A program made the position numbers and the translations under genes. From Nitrospirae bacterium GWC2_57_13 (lineage in GTDB: Bacteria; Nitrospirota; UBA9217): 37,656 nt of DNA. Below the pieces are notes generated by a model, which was not told where the DNA came from, ran no database searches, and worked only from the letters and a program-made list of their open reading frames with translations. Within the stretch, counting starts at the first letter, position 1. Each line of letters begins with the position of its first letter. The stretch is taken from contig MHDZ01000017.1 in assembly GCA_001805055.1 (NCBI GenBank), positions 13,357 to 51,012 on the forward strand. Reading direction: 5' to 3'. Shown piece after piece: positions 9,349 to 18,214 of this stretch.

Positions 9349-9378
9349 ACCCTGCAGCAGCGGCTGCAGGGTTTTTCT
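9349..9378 (+). terminator. Intrinsic terminator after the DsrF-like gene
   Basis: Perfect 10-bp stem ACCCTGCAGC-agcg-GCTGCAGGGT followed by TTTTCTTT. Confidence 0.88.
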
Positions 9379-9424
9379 TTGGATGCCGGCCGTAAGCGGC
9401 CGCAGGGAGAGCGCAATTCCGGAT

Positions 9425-9937
9425 ATGGACCTGAACGCATTGCTGAAAGAGAAACAGCCCGCCATCGTCGAAAAATGGTTCGAAACGGTCCTGGCGGCCT
9501 ATCCGGAAAATACCGCCAATATATACCGGAAGTCGGAGGCCCAGTTCACGAACCCCTTGGGCTACAACGCCCGGCAAGGGGTGGAAGGCCTCTTCGATGC
9601 GCTCCTGAAGGGCGTCATGCTTGAGGAAGCTTCGGGCTTTCTCGATAACATCGTGCGGATCCGGGCGATCCAGGAATTCCCGCCCTCCCAGGCCCTTTCA
9701 TTCATCTATGAGCTCAAGAAGATCGTACGCGCTGAGATCGGCAAAGCCGTTGCCGAGCAGGGTCTGACGGAGGATCTCGATTCCTTCCTGTCGACCATTG
9801 ACGACCTGGCCCTCTTTGCGTTCGATCTTTATATGGGATGCCGCGAAAAGCTCTTCGAGATCAAGGTGAATGAAATGAAGAACAGCACCTTCCGGCTGAT
9901 CCAGCAGGCGAACAGGGTCGGCGGAAAGCAGGAATGA
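9425..9937 (+). CDS. RsbRD N-terminal (globin-like sensor) domain protein
   Basis: 'LLKEKQPAIVEKWFETVLAAYPENTANIY...QFTNPLGYNARQGVEGLFDALL...ASGFLDNIVRIRAIQEFPPSQALSFIYELKKIVR'. Confidence 0.75.
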   Translation: MDLNALLKEKQPAIVEKWFETVLAAYPENTANIYRKSEAQFTNPLGYNARQGVEGLFDALLKGVMLEEASGFLDNIVRIRAIQEFPPSQALSFIYELKKIVRAEIGKAVAEQGLTEDLDSFLSTIDDLALFAFDLYMGCREKLFEIKVNEMKNSTFRLIQQANRVGGKQE

Positions 9938-9989
9938 ACGTCTGATCACCAGGATGCTCGTATCTTAATCAAAGAAACGAGGTAGCGAT

Positions 9990-10985
9990 ATGAAAGTTCT
10001 CGTGTCCTTTTTTGCAGTGCTCGTCCTTGCCTTGGTCGCCTACGCAGGAGTGGAGGCGGCAAATCTGCAGTATCTGTTCGGGGTCATCATCCCCTACGCG
10101 GCCTTTGTGACCTTCCTTGCCGGTGTGGTGTTCCGCATCCTGAAGTGGGGGTCATCACCCGTTCCCTTCCGGATCCCGACCACCTGCGGGCAGCAGAAGA
10201 CCCTTCCCTGGATCAAATCAAGCAAGCTCGAAAATCCATCGGGATTGCTCGGCGTGATCGCCAGAATGGCGTTGGAAGTGCTCTTCTTCCGCTCCCTCTT
10301 CCGGAACCTCAGGACGCAGTTGAGCGACGGTCCGCGTCTCGCCTACGGAGAGGCAAAATGGCTCTGGCTAGCGGGTCTGGCCTTTCACTGGTCTTTCCTG
10401 ATCATTCTGCTCCGGCACCTCCGGTTCTTCATGGAAAAGGTCCCCCTGCCGATCACGATGATCGAGGCACTCGACAGCTTTCTCCAGCTCGGCGCGCCGC
10501 TCCTGTACATGACCGATGTGGTGCTTCTGCTGGCCGTCACGTATCTCTTCATCAGGCGGGTCGGCATCCCGCAGCTCCGGTACATATCGCTCATCAATGA
10601 TTACTTCCCGCTCTTCCTGATCCTCGGCATCGCCGTGACAGGCGTACTGATGCGGTATTTCTTCAAGGTGGACGTGGTGGGTGCGAAGATGCTGGCCATG
10701 AGCCTGATCAGCCTGAAGCCCGCGCTTCCTGAGGTCCAGATCGGTGCGCTCTTCTATACCCACCTGTTCCTCCTGAGCGTGCTCTTCGCCTATTTCCCCT
10801 TCAGCAAGCTCACGCACATGGCAGGCGTCTTCCTGAGCCCCACGCGGAACATGGCGAACAACAGCCGTGCGAAGCGGCATGTCAATCCCTGGAACTACCC
10901 GGTCCATGTTCATACGTACCAGGAGTATGAGGACGACTTCAGGGAAAAAATGAAAGGCGCCGGGCTGCCGGTAGAAAAGGAGTAG
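9990..10985 (+). CDS. dsrM: DsrM, NarI-like cytochrome b membrane subunit
   Basis: Multi-TM with His-containing helices ('GLAFHWSFLIILLRHLRFF', 'FYTHLFLLSVLFAYFPFSKLTHMAGVFLSPTRNM'); first gene of dsrMKJOP order. Confidence 0.92.
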   Translation: MKVLVSFFAVLVLALVAYAGVEAANLQYLFGVIIPYAAFVTFLAGVVFRILKWGSSPVPFRIPTTCGQQKTLPWIKSSKLENPSGLLGVIARMALEVLFFRSLFRNLRTQLSDGPRLAYGEAKWLWLAGLAFHWSFLIILLRHLRFFMEKVPLPITMIEALDSFLQLGAPLLYMTDVVLLLAVTYLFIRRVGIPQLRYISLINDYFPLFLILGIAVTGVLMRYFFKVDVVGAKMLAMSLISLKPALPEVQIGALFYTHLFLLSVLFAYFPFSKLTHMAGVFLSPTRNMANNSRAKRHVNPWNYPVHVHTYQEYEDDFREKMKGAGLPVEKE

Positions 10986-10987
10986 AC

Positions 10988-12607
10988 ATGGCTAAACTTC
11001 CGAATCCCGAAGAATTGTCCAAGATTGATTACGCTCCGCCTTCCAAGGGGTGGATGGACACGCCCACGGAGTTCAAGCCGGGCATGTTCTGCCATGGGTC
11101 AAAGCCCAAGAGCCTGGAGACCCTGGAATTCCCGAACCCCCGGGAGTGGCGGCCTGCCGACGTTGACTGGAAACTGCCCGAGAACTGGAAGCAGATCCTG
11201 CTGGAAGGCATTGCCGACCGGCTCAAGAAATACCGCTCATTCCGGCTCTTCATGGATATCTGCGTACGCTGCGGCGCCTGCGCCGATAAGTGCCACTTCT
11301 TCATCGGCACGGGTGATCCCAAGAACATGCCGGTGCTGCGGGCTGAGCTGATCCGCTCCGTCTATCGCAAGGAATTCACCATAGCCGGAAAGATCTTCGG
11401 CAAGATGGCCGGAGCGCGCGAGCTCACCGTTGATGTGCTGAAGGAATGGTGGTACTACTTCTTCCAGTGCACGGAGTGCCGCCGCTGCTCGGTCTTCTGC
11501 CCCTACGGCATCGACCAGGCTGAGATCACGATCATCGGCCGGGAGCTTTTGAACCTGCTCGGGCTGAACATCGAATGGATCGCCGGTCCTGCGGCGAACT
11601 GCTACATGAAGGGGAACCATCTCGGCCTCGAGCCCCACACCATTGTGGGCAACCTCGAATATATTCTTGATGACATCGAAACCGTGACAGGCAAGAAGAT
11701 CAAACCGACCTTCAACCGGAAGGGCGCGGAGATCCTCTTTGTCACCCCCTCGGGCGACCTGTTCGCTGATCCTGGCACCTATACCGCCATGGGCTACCTC
11801 ATGCTGTTCGAAGAGCTGGGCCTCGATTATACCTGGAGCACCTACGCTTCCGAAGGCGGCAACTTCGGTTTCTTCACGACCAATGAACTGGCAAAGCGGC
11901 TGAATTCCAAGATCTATGCCGAAGCAAAGCGGCTGGGCGTAAAATACATCATCGGCGGCGAGTGCGGCCATATGTGGCGCGTCATCCATCAGTACATGGA
12001 CACCTGGAACGGTCCAGCCGACTTCCTCGAAGTGCCCAAATCACCGATCACCGGAACGGTCTTCGAGAATGCAAAGGCCTCGAAGATGATCCATATCGCC
12101 GAATTCACGGCCGACCTGATGAAGAACGGCAAGCTGAAGCTCGATCCGAGCCGGAACGACCATCTTAAGGTGACATGGCACGACTCGTGCAACACTGCGC
12201 GCGGCATGGGTATCCTTGAAGAACCCCGCTATGTGCTGAAGAACGTGGTGAACCACTTCCACGAGATGCCCGAGGACACCATTCGGGAGAAGACCTTCTG
12301 CTGCGGCAGCGGTTCGGGCCTGAATGCCTCGGAGGACATGGACCTCAGAATGAAGGGCGGCTTCCCCCGGGCCAACGCGGTGAAGTTCGTGCACGACCAC
12401 TACGGTGTGAACATGCTCGCCAACATCTGCGCCATCGACCGTGCGTCGCTTCCGCCCCTGATGGACTACTGGGTCCCGGGTGTGAAGGTCGCCGGCCTGC
12501 ATGAGCTGGTGGCGAATGCGCTGATCATGAAGGGAGAAAAGGAACGGACGACGGACCTGCGCGGTGAACCCCTTCCGGGCAAGGAACAGAAGGAGGAATC
12601 GGCATGA
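10988..12607 (+). CDS. dsrK: DsrK, HdrD-like Fe-S protein with CCG motif
   Basis: 'CVRCGACADKCHFF', 'CTECRRCSVFCPYGID', 'FCCGSGSG'. Confidence 0.95.
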   Translation: MAKLPNPEELSKIDYAPPSKGWMDTPTEFKPGMFCHGSKPKSLETLEFPNPREWRPADVDWKLPENWKQILLEGIADRLKKYRSFRLFMDICVRCGACADKCHFFIGTGDPKNMPVLRAELIRSVYRKEFTIAGKIFGKMAGARELTVDVLKEWWYYFFQCTECRRCSVFCPYGIDQAEITIIGRELLNLLGLNIEWIAGPAANCYMKGNHLGLEPHTIVGNLEYILDDIETVTGKKIKPTFNRKGAEILFVTPSGDLFADPGTYTAMGYLMLFEELGLDYTWSTYASEGGNFGFFTTNELAKRLNSKIYAEAKRLGVKYIIGGECGHMWRVIHQYMDTWNGPADFLEVPKSPITGTVFENAKASKMIHIAEFTADLMKNGKLKLDPSRNDHLKVTWHDSCNTARGMGILEEPRYVLKNVVNHFHEMPEDTIREKTFCCGSGSGLNASEDMDLRMKGGFPRANAVKFVHDHYGVNMLANICAIDRASLPPLMDYWVPGVKVAGLHELVANALIMKGEKERTTDLRGEPLPGKEQKEESA

Positions 12608-13029
12608 GATTGTATAACGGAGGCCTGATCATTACGGGGATCGTCGTGTTCCTGGCACTGGCGACATTTCCGTTCTATTACAATATCGGCAAGGCAAATG
12701 CCAAGCCCGATATCAAGCTCGAGCCTGCCATCAAGATGAGCGAGGAGCGCTATGGCAAGAAGCAGTGCGTCGAGCCGAAGGAGTGGATACGCCGGGAGCA
12801 CATGGTGCTTCTGAACCACTGGCGCGACGCTGTGGTTCGCGATGAGAACCGCGGGTACCTCAGCACGGACACCGGCACCCGGTTCAATATGAGCCTGCAG
12901 AACGAGTGCATGCAGTGCCATTCGAGCAAGAAGAACTTCTGCGACCAGTGCCATAATTACATGGCGGTAAAGCCCTTCTGCTGGGACTGCCATATCGCAC
13001 CGACGGAAAAGGAGGAGGCGAGATCATGA
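12604..13029 (+). CDS. dsrJ: DsrJ, triheme cytochrome c
   Basis: Three CXXCH motifs (CMQCH, CDQCH, CWDCH), N-terminal TM helix, conserved 'KKQCVEPKEWIRREHM'. Confidence 0.95.
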   Translation: MRLYNGGLIITGIVVFLALATFPFYYNIGKANAKPDIKLEPAIKMSEERYGKKQCVEPKEWIRREHMVLLNHWRDAVVRDENRGYLSTDTGTRFNMSLQNECMQCHSSKKNFCDQCHNYMAVKPFCWDCHIAPTEKEEARS

Positions 13030-13871
13030 GCATGAAGAGGAGAGACTTTCTGAAGATCGCCGGCATATCCTCCATCCTTAGCGTGGGGGCCAAGATAGCC
13101 GAAGCGACCCATCCTGCCTGGGTCACCGGTCCGGACCCCAAGCAGCTGGTGCCCAACAAGCAGGCGCTGTCTGCAAAGCGGTGGGCCATGATCGTGGATA
13201 TGACAAAGTTCAAGACCGAGGCGGACACGCTGAAGGTCATCGATGCCTGCCACCGGGCGCACAATGTGCCGGATTTCCGGACGCCCGATGGGAAGGTGGA
13301 CAAGAAGCTCGAGGTCAAGTGGATATGGCAGGCCGGGTTCGAGCGCGCCTTCCCGGGCCAGGACAACAAGTACATGAGCGAGCATCTCAAGGATATGCCG
13401 TTCATGGTCCTCTGCAATCACTGCGACAATCCGCCCTGCGTACGTGTCTGCCCCACGCAGGCGACCTACAAGCTGAAGAACGGCATCACGATGCAGGATA
13501 TGCACCGCTGCATCGGCTGCCGATTCTGCATGGCCGGCTGCCCCTATGGCGCCCGGAGCTTCAACTGGGTCGACCCCCGGAAAGCCGCCAATCTGGATGT
13601 CAAGAGGGGCGGCAAGCTGAACAACGAATATCCCCAGCGGACCAAGGGCGTTGTGGAGAAGTGCACCTTCTGCACTGAACGGCTCCAAATCGGAAAGATG
13701 CCGGCATGCGTCGAGGCGGCCCCCAAGGGCGCCCTGCTCTTCGGCGACCTGGAAGACCAGAACTCGGAGATACGCAAGATCATTACGACCAGGTACACCA
13801 TCAGGCGCAAGCCCGATCTGGGCACAGGGCCGGCTATCTACTATCTCATAGGAGGAAGCGACCATGCTTGA
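13026..13871 (+). CDS. dsrO: DsrO, periplasmic ferredoxin-like subunit with Tat signal
   Basis: 'MKRRDFLKIAGISS' twin-Arg; 'CNHCDNPPCVRVCPTQATY', 'CIGCRFCMAGCPYGARSFNW'. Confidence 0.94.
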   Translation: MSMKRRDFLKIAGISSILSVGAKIAEATHPAWVTGPDPKQLVPNKQALSAKRWAMIVDMTKFKTEADTLKVIDACHRAHNVPDFRTPDGKVDKKLEVKWIWQAGFERAFPGQDNKYMSEHLKDMPFMVLCNHCDNPPCVRVCPTQATYKLKNGITMQDMHRCIGCRFCMAGCPYGARSFNWVDPRKAANLDVKRGGKLNNEYPQRTKGVVEKCTFCTERLQIGKMPACVEAAPKGALLFGDLEDQNSEIRKIITTRYTIRRKPDLGTGPAIYYLIGGSDHA

Positions 13872-15030
13872 GAAAGCGCTTGAGGGAAGTAAAAAATACT
13901 GGGCATGGCTCATCCTTCTCAGTGCCCTGGCTTCCGTGGGATTCTACTTCTATCTCCAGCAGTATGCATACGGCCTGGGGCTTACAGGAATGCACCGCGA
14001 CGTTTCCTGGGGGCTCTATATCGGCCAGTTCACGTTCCTTGTCGGCGTTGCCGCCTCGGCCGTGATGCTCGTGATCCCGTACTATCTGCATGATTTCAAA
14101 AAGTTCGGGAAGATCGTGATCCTGGGCGAGTTCCTGGCCATCGCGGCCGTGCTGATGTGCATGCTGTTCATCATGGCCGATATGGGCCAGCCGGGGCGGT
14201 TCATGAACATCATGCTGCATCCCTCGCCGCAATCGGTCATGTTCTGGGACTTTCTCGTGCTCGCGGGCTATCTTGCGCTGAACGCCGTGATCGGCTGGGT
14301 GACCCTCGGCGCGGACCGGAAAGGCATGCCTCCACCCACGTGGATCAAGCCCTTCATCTACCTTTCGATCCCCTGGGCCATCAGCATCCATACGGTCACG
14401 GCTTTCCTGTACGCGGGCCTTCCGGGCCGGCACTTCTGGCTCACCGCCATCATGGCTGCGCGGTTCCTGGCCTCGGCCTTTGCCGGGGGCCCGGCGCTGC
14501 TGCTGATGCTGGCGCTGATCGTGCGGAAGCTGACCAAGTTCGACCCCGGCAAGGAGCCCATCCAGGCCCTGGCAAAGATCGTCACCTATGCCATGTTCGC
14601 CAATGTCTTCTTCCTTGCACTGGAGTTCTTTACGGCCTTCTACAGCCAGATTCCGGGACACATGCATGCCTTTGACCACCTCTATGCGCACAGCGCAACG
14701 CCGCTTGTGCCCATGATGTGGGTTTCCACGGCCTTCGCCCTGATCTCACTGGGGATGCTGTTCTTCCCGGCGATCAGAAAGAACGAGACAACCCTGGTTA
14801 TGGCCTGCATCATGCTGTTCACGTCGCTCTGGATCGATAAGGGCTTCGGCCTGGTGATCGGCGGATTCGTGCCGAATCCTTTCGACGAAGTGCATGAGTA
14901 CTGGCCTACCCTCCCCGAGGGTATAATAACTGTCGGCATCTGGGCCATCGGTTTCCTGGTCCTGACCATGCTCTACAAGGTGGCCATATCGGTGAGGGAG
15001 CAGACAGCAGGGGTCGAGATCGATCACTAA
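13864..15030 (+). CDS. dsrP: DsrP, NrfD-family integral membrane subunit
   Basis: ~10 TM NrfD-like protein, final gene of dsrMKJOP, overlaps dsrO. Confidence 0.93.
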   Translation: MLEKALEGSKKYWAWLILLSALASVGFYFYLQQYAYGLGLTGMHRDVSWGLYIGQFTFLVGVAASAVMLVIPYYLHDFKKFGKIVILGEFLAIAAVLMCMLFIMADMGQPGRFMNIMLHPSPQSVMFWDFLVLAGYLALNAVIGWVTLGADRKGMPPPTWIKPFIYLSIPWAISIHTVTAFLYAGLPGRHFWLTAIMAARFLASAFAGGPALLLMLALIVRKLTKFDPGKEPIQALAKIVTYAMFANVFFLALEFFTAFYSQIPGHMHAFDHLYAHSATPLVPMMWVSTAFALISLGMLFFPAIRKNETTLVMACIMLFTSLWIDKGFGLVIGGFVPNPFDEVHEYWPTLPEGIITVGIWAIGFLVLTMLYKVAISVREQTAGVEIDH

Positions 15031-15056
15031 GGGCTGTCGTACTGTGTACTATCGGC

Positions 15057-15087
15057 ACCCGCCCCTCCCGGGGCGGGTAACCTTTTT
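15057..15087 (+). terminator. Intrinsic terminator after dsrP
   Basis: ACCCGCCCC-tccc-GGGGCGGGT-aaccTTTTT. Confidence 0.8.
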
Positions 15088-15345
15088 CCGGTGCTTTGAG
15101 GCCGGTCTCCGGCCGCGCGATGAAAGAGAACAGTGTTTTGCTTCATCGCAGTGCCGGGAAATTTACTGTTGATTTTGCAGGATTGAGCGAGTAGTATTAC
15201 GACAACCCGCCTCCGCGCTTCCGGCAGGATCCACCGGAAAATACGCTTACCCGAGCAGGCTTCCGAGCAACGGCGAGTGTCCTCTGCGGTGAATTGTGCG
15301 TTGGCTAGAAGAGGCGGAACATTTCAGCAAGGAGGAACAGGAAGC

Positions 15346-15531
15346 ATGTACATGGTAACCATAGACAATGGCAAGTGTGACGGTGACGGAACCTGTGCGA
15401 ACCTTTGCCCGCAGGCCGTTTTCGCAATCGAAGGCGGAAAGGCCGATCCGGTCAACATGTCCGAGTGCATCAATTGTTTGACCTGCGTTGAGAACTGCCC
15501 GCAGAACGCGATCACCATTACCGAGATGTAA
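15346..15531 (+). CDS. 2x[4Fe-4S] ferredoxin
   Basis: 'CDGDGTCANLCPQAVF' and 'CINCLTCVENCPQNAITI'; RBS aaggagg. Confidence 0.9.
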   Translation: MYMVTIDNGKCDGDGTCANLCPQAVFAIEGGKADPVNMSECINCLTCVENCPQNAITITEM

Positions 15532-15561
15532 GTTTCTGCAGGACTGAATCGATATCATACG

Positions 15562-15588
15562 CCGGGGCAGCTGCCCCGGTTTTTTTTG
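15562..15588 (+). terminator. Intrinsic terminator after the ferredoxin gene
   Basis: CCGGGGCAGCTGCCCCGG palindrome followed by T8. Confidence 0.85.
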
Positions 15589-15678
15589 GCCCATCACGGA
15601 TCCCGGTGAGCGAGCCGTCATCCCCGCCCACTTCCTTCTTTACCTCCTTGACCCCTTGTGCTAATATGGCTCGCGAAC

Positions 15679-17100
15679 ATGGCTATTACCCCTGTCATTA
15701 TTCCACGATCCAGGCATCATGTGTCCCGCGCTTCCATCAGCAGGAACGCAGTCCGGGTGCTTTACCGGCTGAAAGAGGCCGGCTACCGGTCCTATCTTGT
15801 CGGCGGCGGCGTGCGGGACCTCCTGCTGGGACGGGAGCCAAAAGACTTCGATATCGCGACGGATGCGACGCCCCGCGATGTCAAGAAGCTTTTCCGCAAC
15901 TGCCGTCTCATCGGCCGGCGCTTTCGCCTCGCCCATATCCACTTTCACGACGAGATCATCGAGGTTGCCACCTTCCGGTCCTCGGCCATGGAGGCTCCGG
16001 AGCCGGAGGAGGCCGCCCAAGAGGTGCTGCCTGTTCCGGAGGCGTTGCCGGCCCCGGCTGAGGGCGCGGCCGAAGCTGTTGCGCCCCGGCCCCGGCCGCC
16101 GCGGATGCTCAAGACCGAGGACGGCATGATCCTGCGCGACAACGTTTTCGGCACGCCCGAGGACGATGCAGTGCGGCGGGATTTCACCGTCAATGCTTTG
16201 TTCTACAACATAGCCGATTTTTCCGTCATCGATTACATCGGAGGCATTGACGACCTGCAGCGGGGGCTGATCCGGCTGATCGGGGACCCCGTGACCCGAT
16301 TCACCGAGGACCCTGTGCGCATGGTCCGAGCCGTACGGTTCACGGCCATGCTAGGCTTCACCATCGAAGAACAGACCGAGCGAGCCCTGATCGAGGTGCG
16401 GGACAAGGTGGCGCTTGCGTCGCCATCCCGACTATATGAAGAGACGCTCAAACTTTTTCTGCTCGGTGCAGGAGAGAAGACCTACCAGCTGCTCAGGAAA
16501 TACGGCCTCTTTGGGGTGCTCTTTCCCCACTTAAACGACTGGTTGGGTGCCGAATCAGATGGATTCCCCCACACTAGGATCGGAAAGGCGCTGGAATGGG
16601 TCGATGCCTGCATACAGGCAGGCAGGGAAGTGCCGCCGACGGTCCTTTTTTCCCTCATCCTTGGCCAGTATCTCGGTGAGCAGGCAGGGAAGCATCAGGC
16701 CGGCGGCGCTTCAGCGCTTCCTGCTCTTGAACTGGCCGTAGCCGGCCTGCTGAGCGAACAGTCCAAGCGGGTGCTGATCCCCAGAAAGATCGGCATCGCT
16801 ATTCGGGACATCCTCTGGAATCAGCACCGGTTCGAGAAGCGGCAGGGCAGGCATCCGCTCTATTTTCTGCGCCGTCCCGGTTTTTTCGAAGCCTTCGAAT
16901 ACCTGCGGTTCACATCGGAAATGTCGGGTGAGAGGCGGGACCTCGTTGCCTGGTGGCAGGATTTCATCAAATCCCATCCTCCCGGGTCAGATGGGGAGCA
17001 GGCTGAGGGCACCAGCGGCAGACCGCCGGACAGGACTCCCCGGAAAAGGCGCAGGAAACGGCGGCCCCGTTCCAAGCCCGAAACGAAGACCACTACGTGA
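15679..17100 (+). CDS. pcnB: Poly(A) polymerase / CCA-adding enzyme family, PcnB-like (start uncertain)
   Basis: 'YLVGGGVRDLLLGREPKDFDIATDATPRDVKKLFRNCRLIGRRFRLAHIHF', 'RRDFTVNALFYNI', 'RLIGDPVTRFTEDPVRMVRAVRFTAMLGF'; basic C-terminus 'RKRRRKRRPRSK'. Confidence 0.88.
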   Translation: MAITPVIIPRSRHHVSRASISRNAVRVLYRLKEAGYRSYLVGGGVRDLLLGREPKDFDIATDATPRDVKKLFRNCRLIGRRFRLAHIHFHDEIIEVATFRSSAMEAPEPEEAAQEVLPVPEALPAPAEGAAEAVAPRPRPPRMLKTEDGMILRDNVFGTPEDDAVRRDFTVNALFYNIADFSVIDYIGGIDDLQRGLIRLIGDPVTRFTEDPVRMVRAVRFTAMLGFTIEEQTERALIEVRDKVALASPSRLYEETLKLFLLGAGEKTYQLLRKYGLFGVLFPHLNDWLGAESDGFPHTRIGKALEWVDACIQAGREVPPTVLFSLILGQYLGEQAGKHQAGGASALPALELAVAGLLSEQSKRVLIPRKIGIAIRDILWNQHRFEKRQGRHPLYFLRRPGFFEAFEYLRFTSEMSGERRDLVAWWQDFIKSHPPGSDGEQAEGTSGRPPDRTPRKRRRKRRPRSKPETKTTT

Positions 17101-17179
17101 TCGAAACTACTCACGCCGGAGCTTTCACTGTAATCCATGCTGAGCCGATATTTCTTTCTCATCAGCCTGAAAAGAGCAT

Positions 17180-17325
17180 TTGGACGCAGATAAAATCTGG
17201 AACAGCGGATAAAGTCGGACAATAAGGCTTTTTTGATGCTGAAAAAGAATCACCTTCGGGGTGAAGGCTCTTTCGGCAGGCATGTCTGGTTTTATCTGCG
17301 ACAATCTGCGTTCATCTGCGTCCAA
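17180..17325. repeat. Palindromic intergenic element upstream of rsmE
   Basis: TTGGACGCAGAT (17180-17191) is the exact reverse complement of ATCTGCGTCCAA (17314-17325); CGCAGATAAAA (17185-17195) pairs with TTTTATCTGCG (17290-17300). Confidence 0.75.
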
Positions 17326-17350
17326 CTCTTGTTTCCAGGATCAACAACCC

Positions 17351-18094
17351 ATGCCCAAACCACCTCGTTTTTTCATAGCCCCCGCTGATGTCCGTGAGCG
17401 CGAGATCACGATTTCGGGAGGCGACGTGCGCCACATCCGCACGGTGCTCAGGAAACAGCCGGGCGATGTGCTCACGCTGCTGGACGGGCGGGGCGCCGAA
17501 TACCAGGCGCGGATCATCCGCCTGGAGCAGGCCCGCATCCTCGCCGTGATCGAGAGTCAGGTCCACAAGGAGCGGCAGGGCCCTCTTATCGTTCTGGGGC
17601 AGGGGGTGGCCAAATCGGACAAGATGGACTGGGTGGTCCAGAAAACGACGGAACTCGGCGTATCCTCCATTGTCCCGCTGATGACAGAGCGGACGATCGT
17701 CAAGGTGAAGGACGAGGCAAAGCGGACGAGCCGATGGCAGACCATCGCGCGTGAGGCAGCCATGCAAAGCAATCGTGTGGACATACCCGCTATCGAACAG
17801 ATCGTTTCTTTCAATGATTTTATCCGAACTCCGAACTCCGAACCCGGAACTCTTTCTCTTCTCCCCTGGGAAGAGGGCACGACGCCGGTCAAGGAGGTTC
17901 TTCGCGCTCATGCCGATGCCCGGAAGATCGTAGTCCTGATCGGCCCTGAAGGCGGGTTCTCGGCCAACGAGGCCCGGCTGGCCGAAGCGCAGGGCTTCCG
18001 CGCCGTGACTCTGGGGCCGAACATCCTGCGTACTGAGACCGCGGCGATCGCGGTGCTGAGCATGATCCTCTATGAAACGGGCGCCACTGCGTGA
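17351..18094 (+). CDS. rsmE: 16S rRNA (uracil1498-N3)-methyltransferase
   Basis: 'GQGVAKSDKMDWVVQKTTELGVSSIVPLMTERTIV' and 'VVLIGPEGGFSANEARLAEAQGFRAVTLGPNILRTETAAIAVLSMI'. Confidence 0.93.
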   Translation: MPKPPRFFIAPADVREREITISGGDVRHIRTVLRKQPGDVLTLLDGRGAEYQARIIRLEQARILAVIESQVHKERQGPLIVLGQGVAKSDKMDWVVQKTTELGVSSIVPLMTERTIVKVKDEAKRTSRWQTIAREAAMQSNRVDIPAIEQIVSFNDFIRTPNSEPGTLSLLPWEEGTTPVKEVLRAHADARKIVVLIGPEGGFSANEARLAEAQGFRAVTLGPNILRTETAAIAVLSMILYETGATA

Positions 18095-18149
18095 TTTGTC
18101 CGCTATTCCGCTCCAAAAGACCAGCCTTCGCTGGTTTCGGGTATTTTTC

Positions 18150-18179
18150 TTGACACCCTCGCAGGCAGGATGTTACTAT
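18150..18179 (+). promoter_or_regulatory. Candidate sigma70 promoter for rpiB-glyA
   Basis: TTGACA (18150-18155), 18-nt spacer, TACTAT (18174-18179); rpiB start at 18215. Confidence 0.5.
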
Positions 18180-18214
18180 AAAAATTTCACGAAGCGAAAG
18201 GCGGGCACTCCCTG

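Noticed and set aside
17294-17320. ATCTGCG iterons considered as a replication-origin/plasmid iteron array
   Set aside because: Only three short copies, with no rep gene, DnaA boxes or par genes nearby; better explained as part of a palindromic intergenic element.
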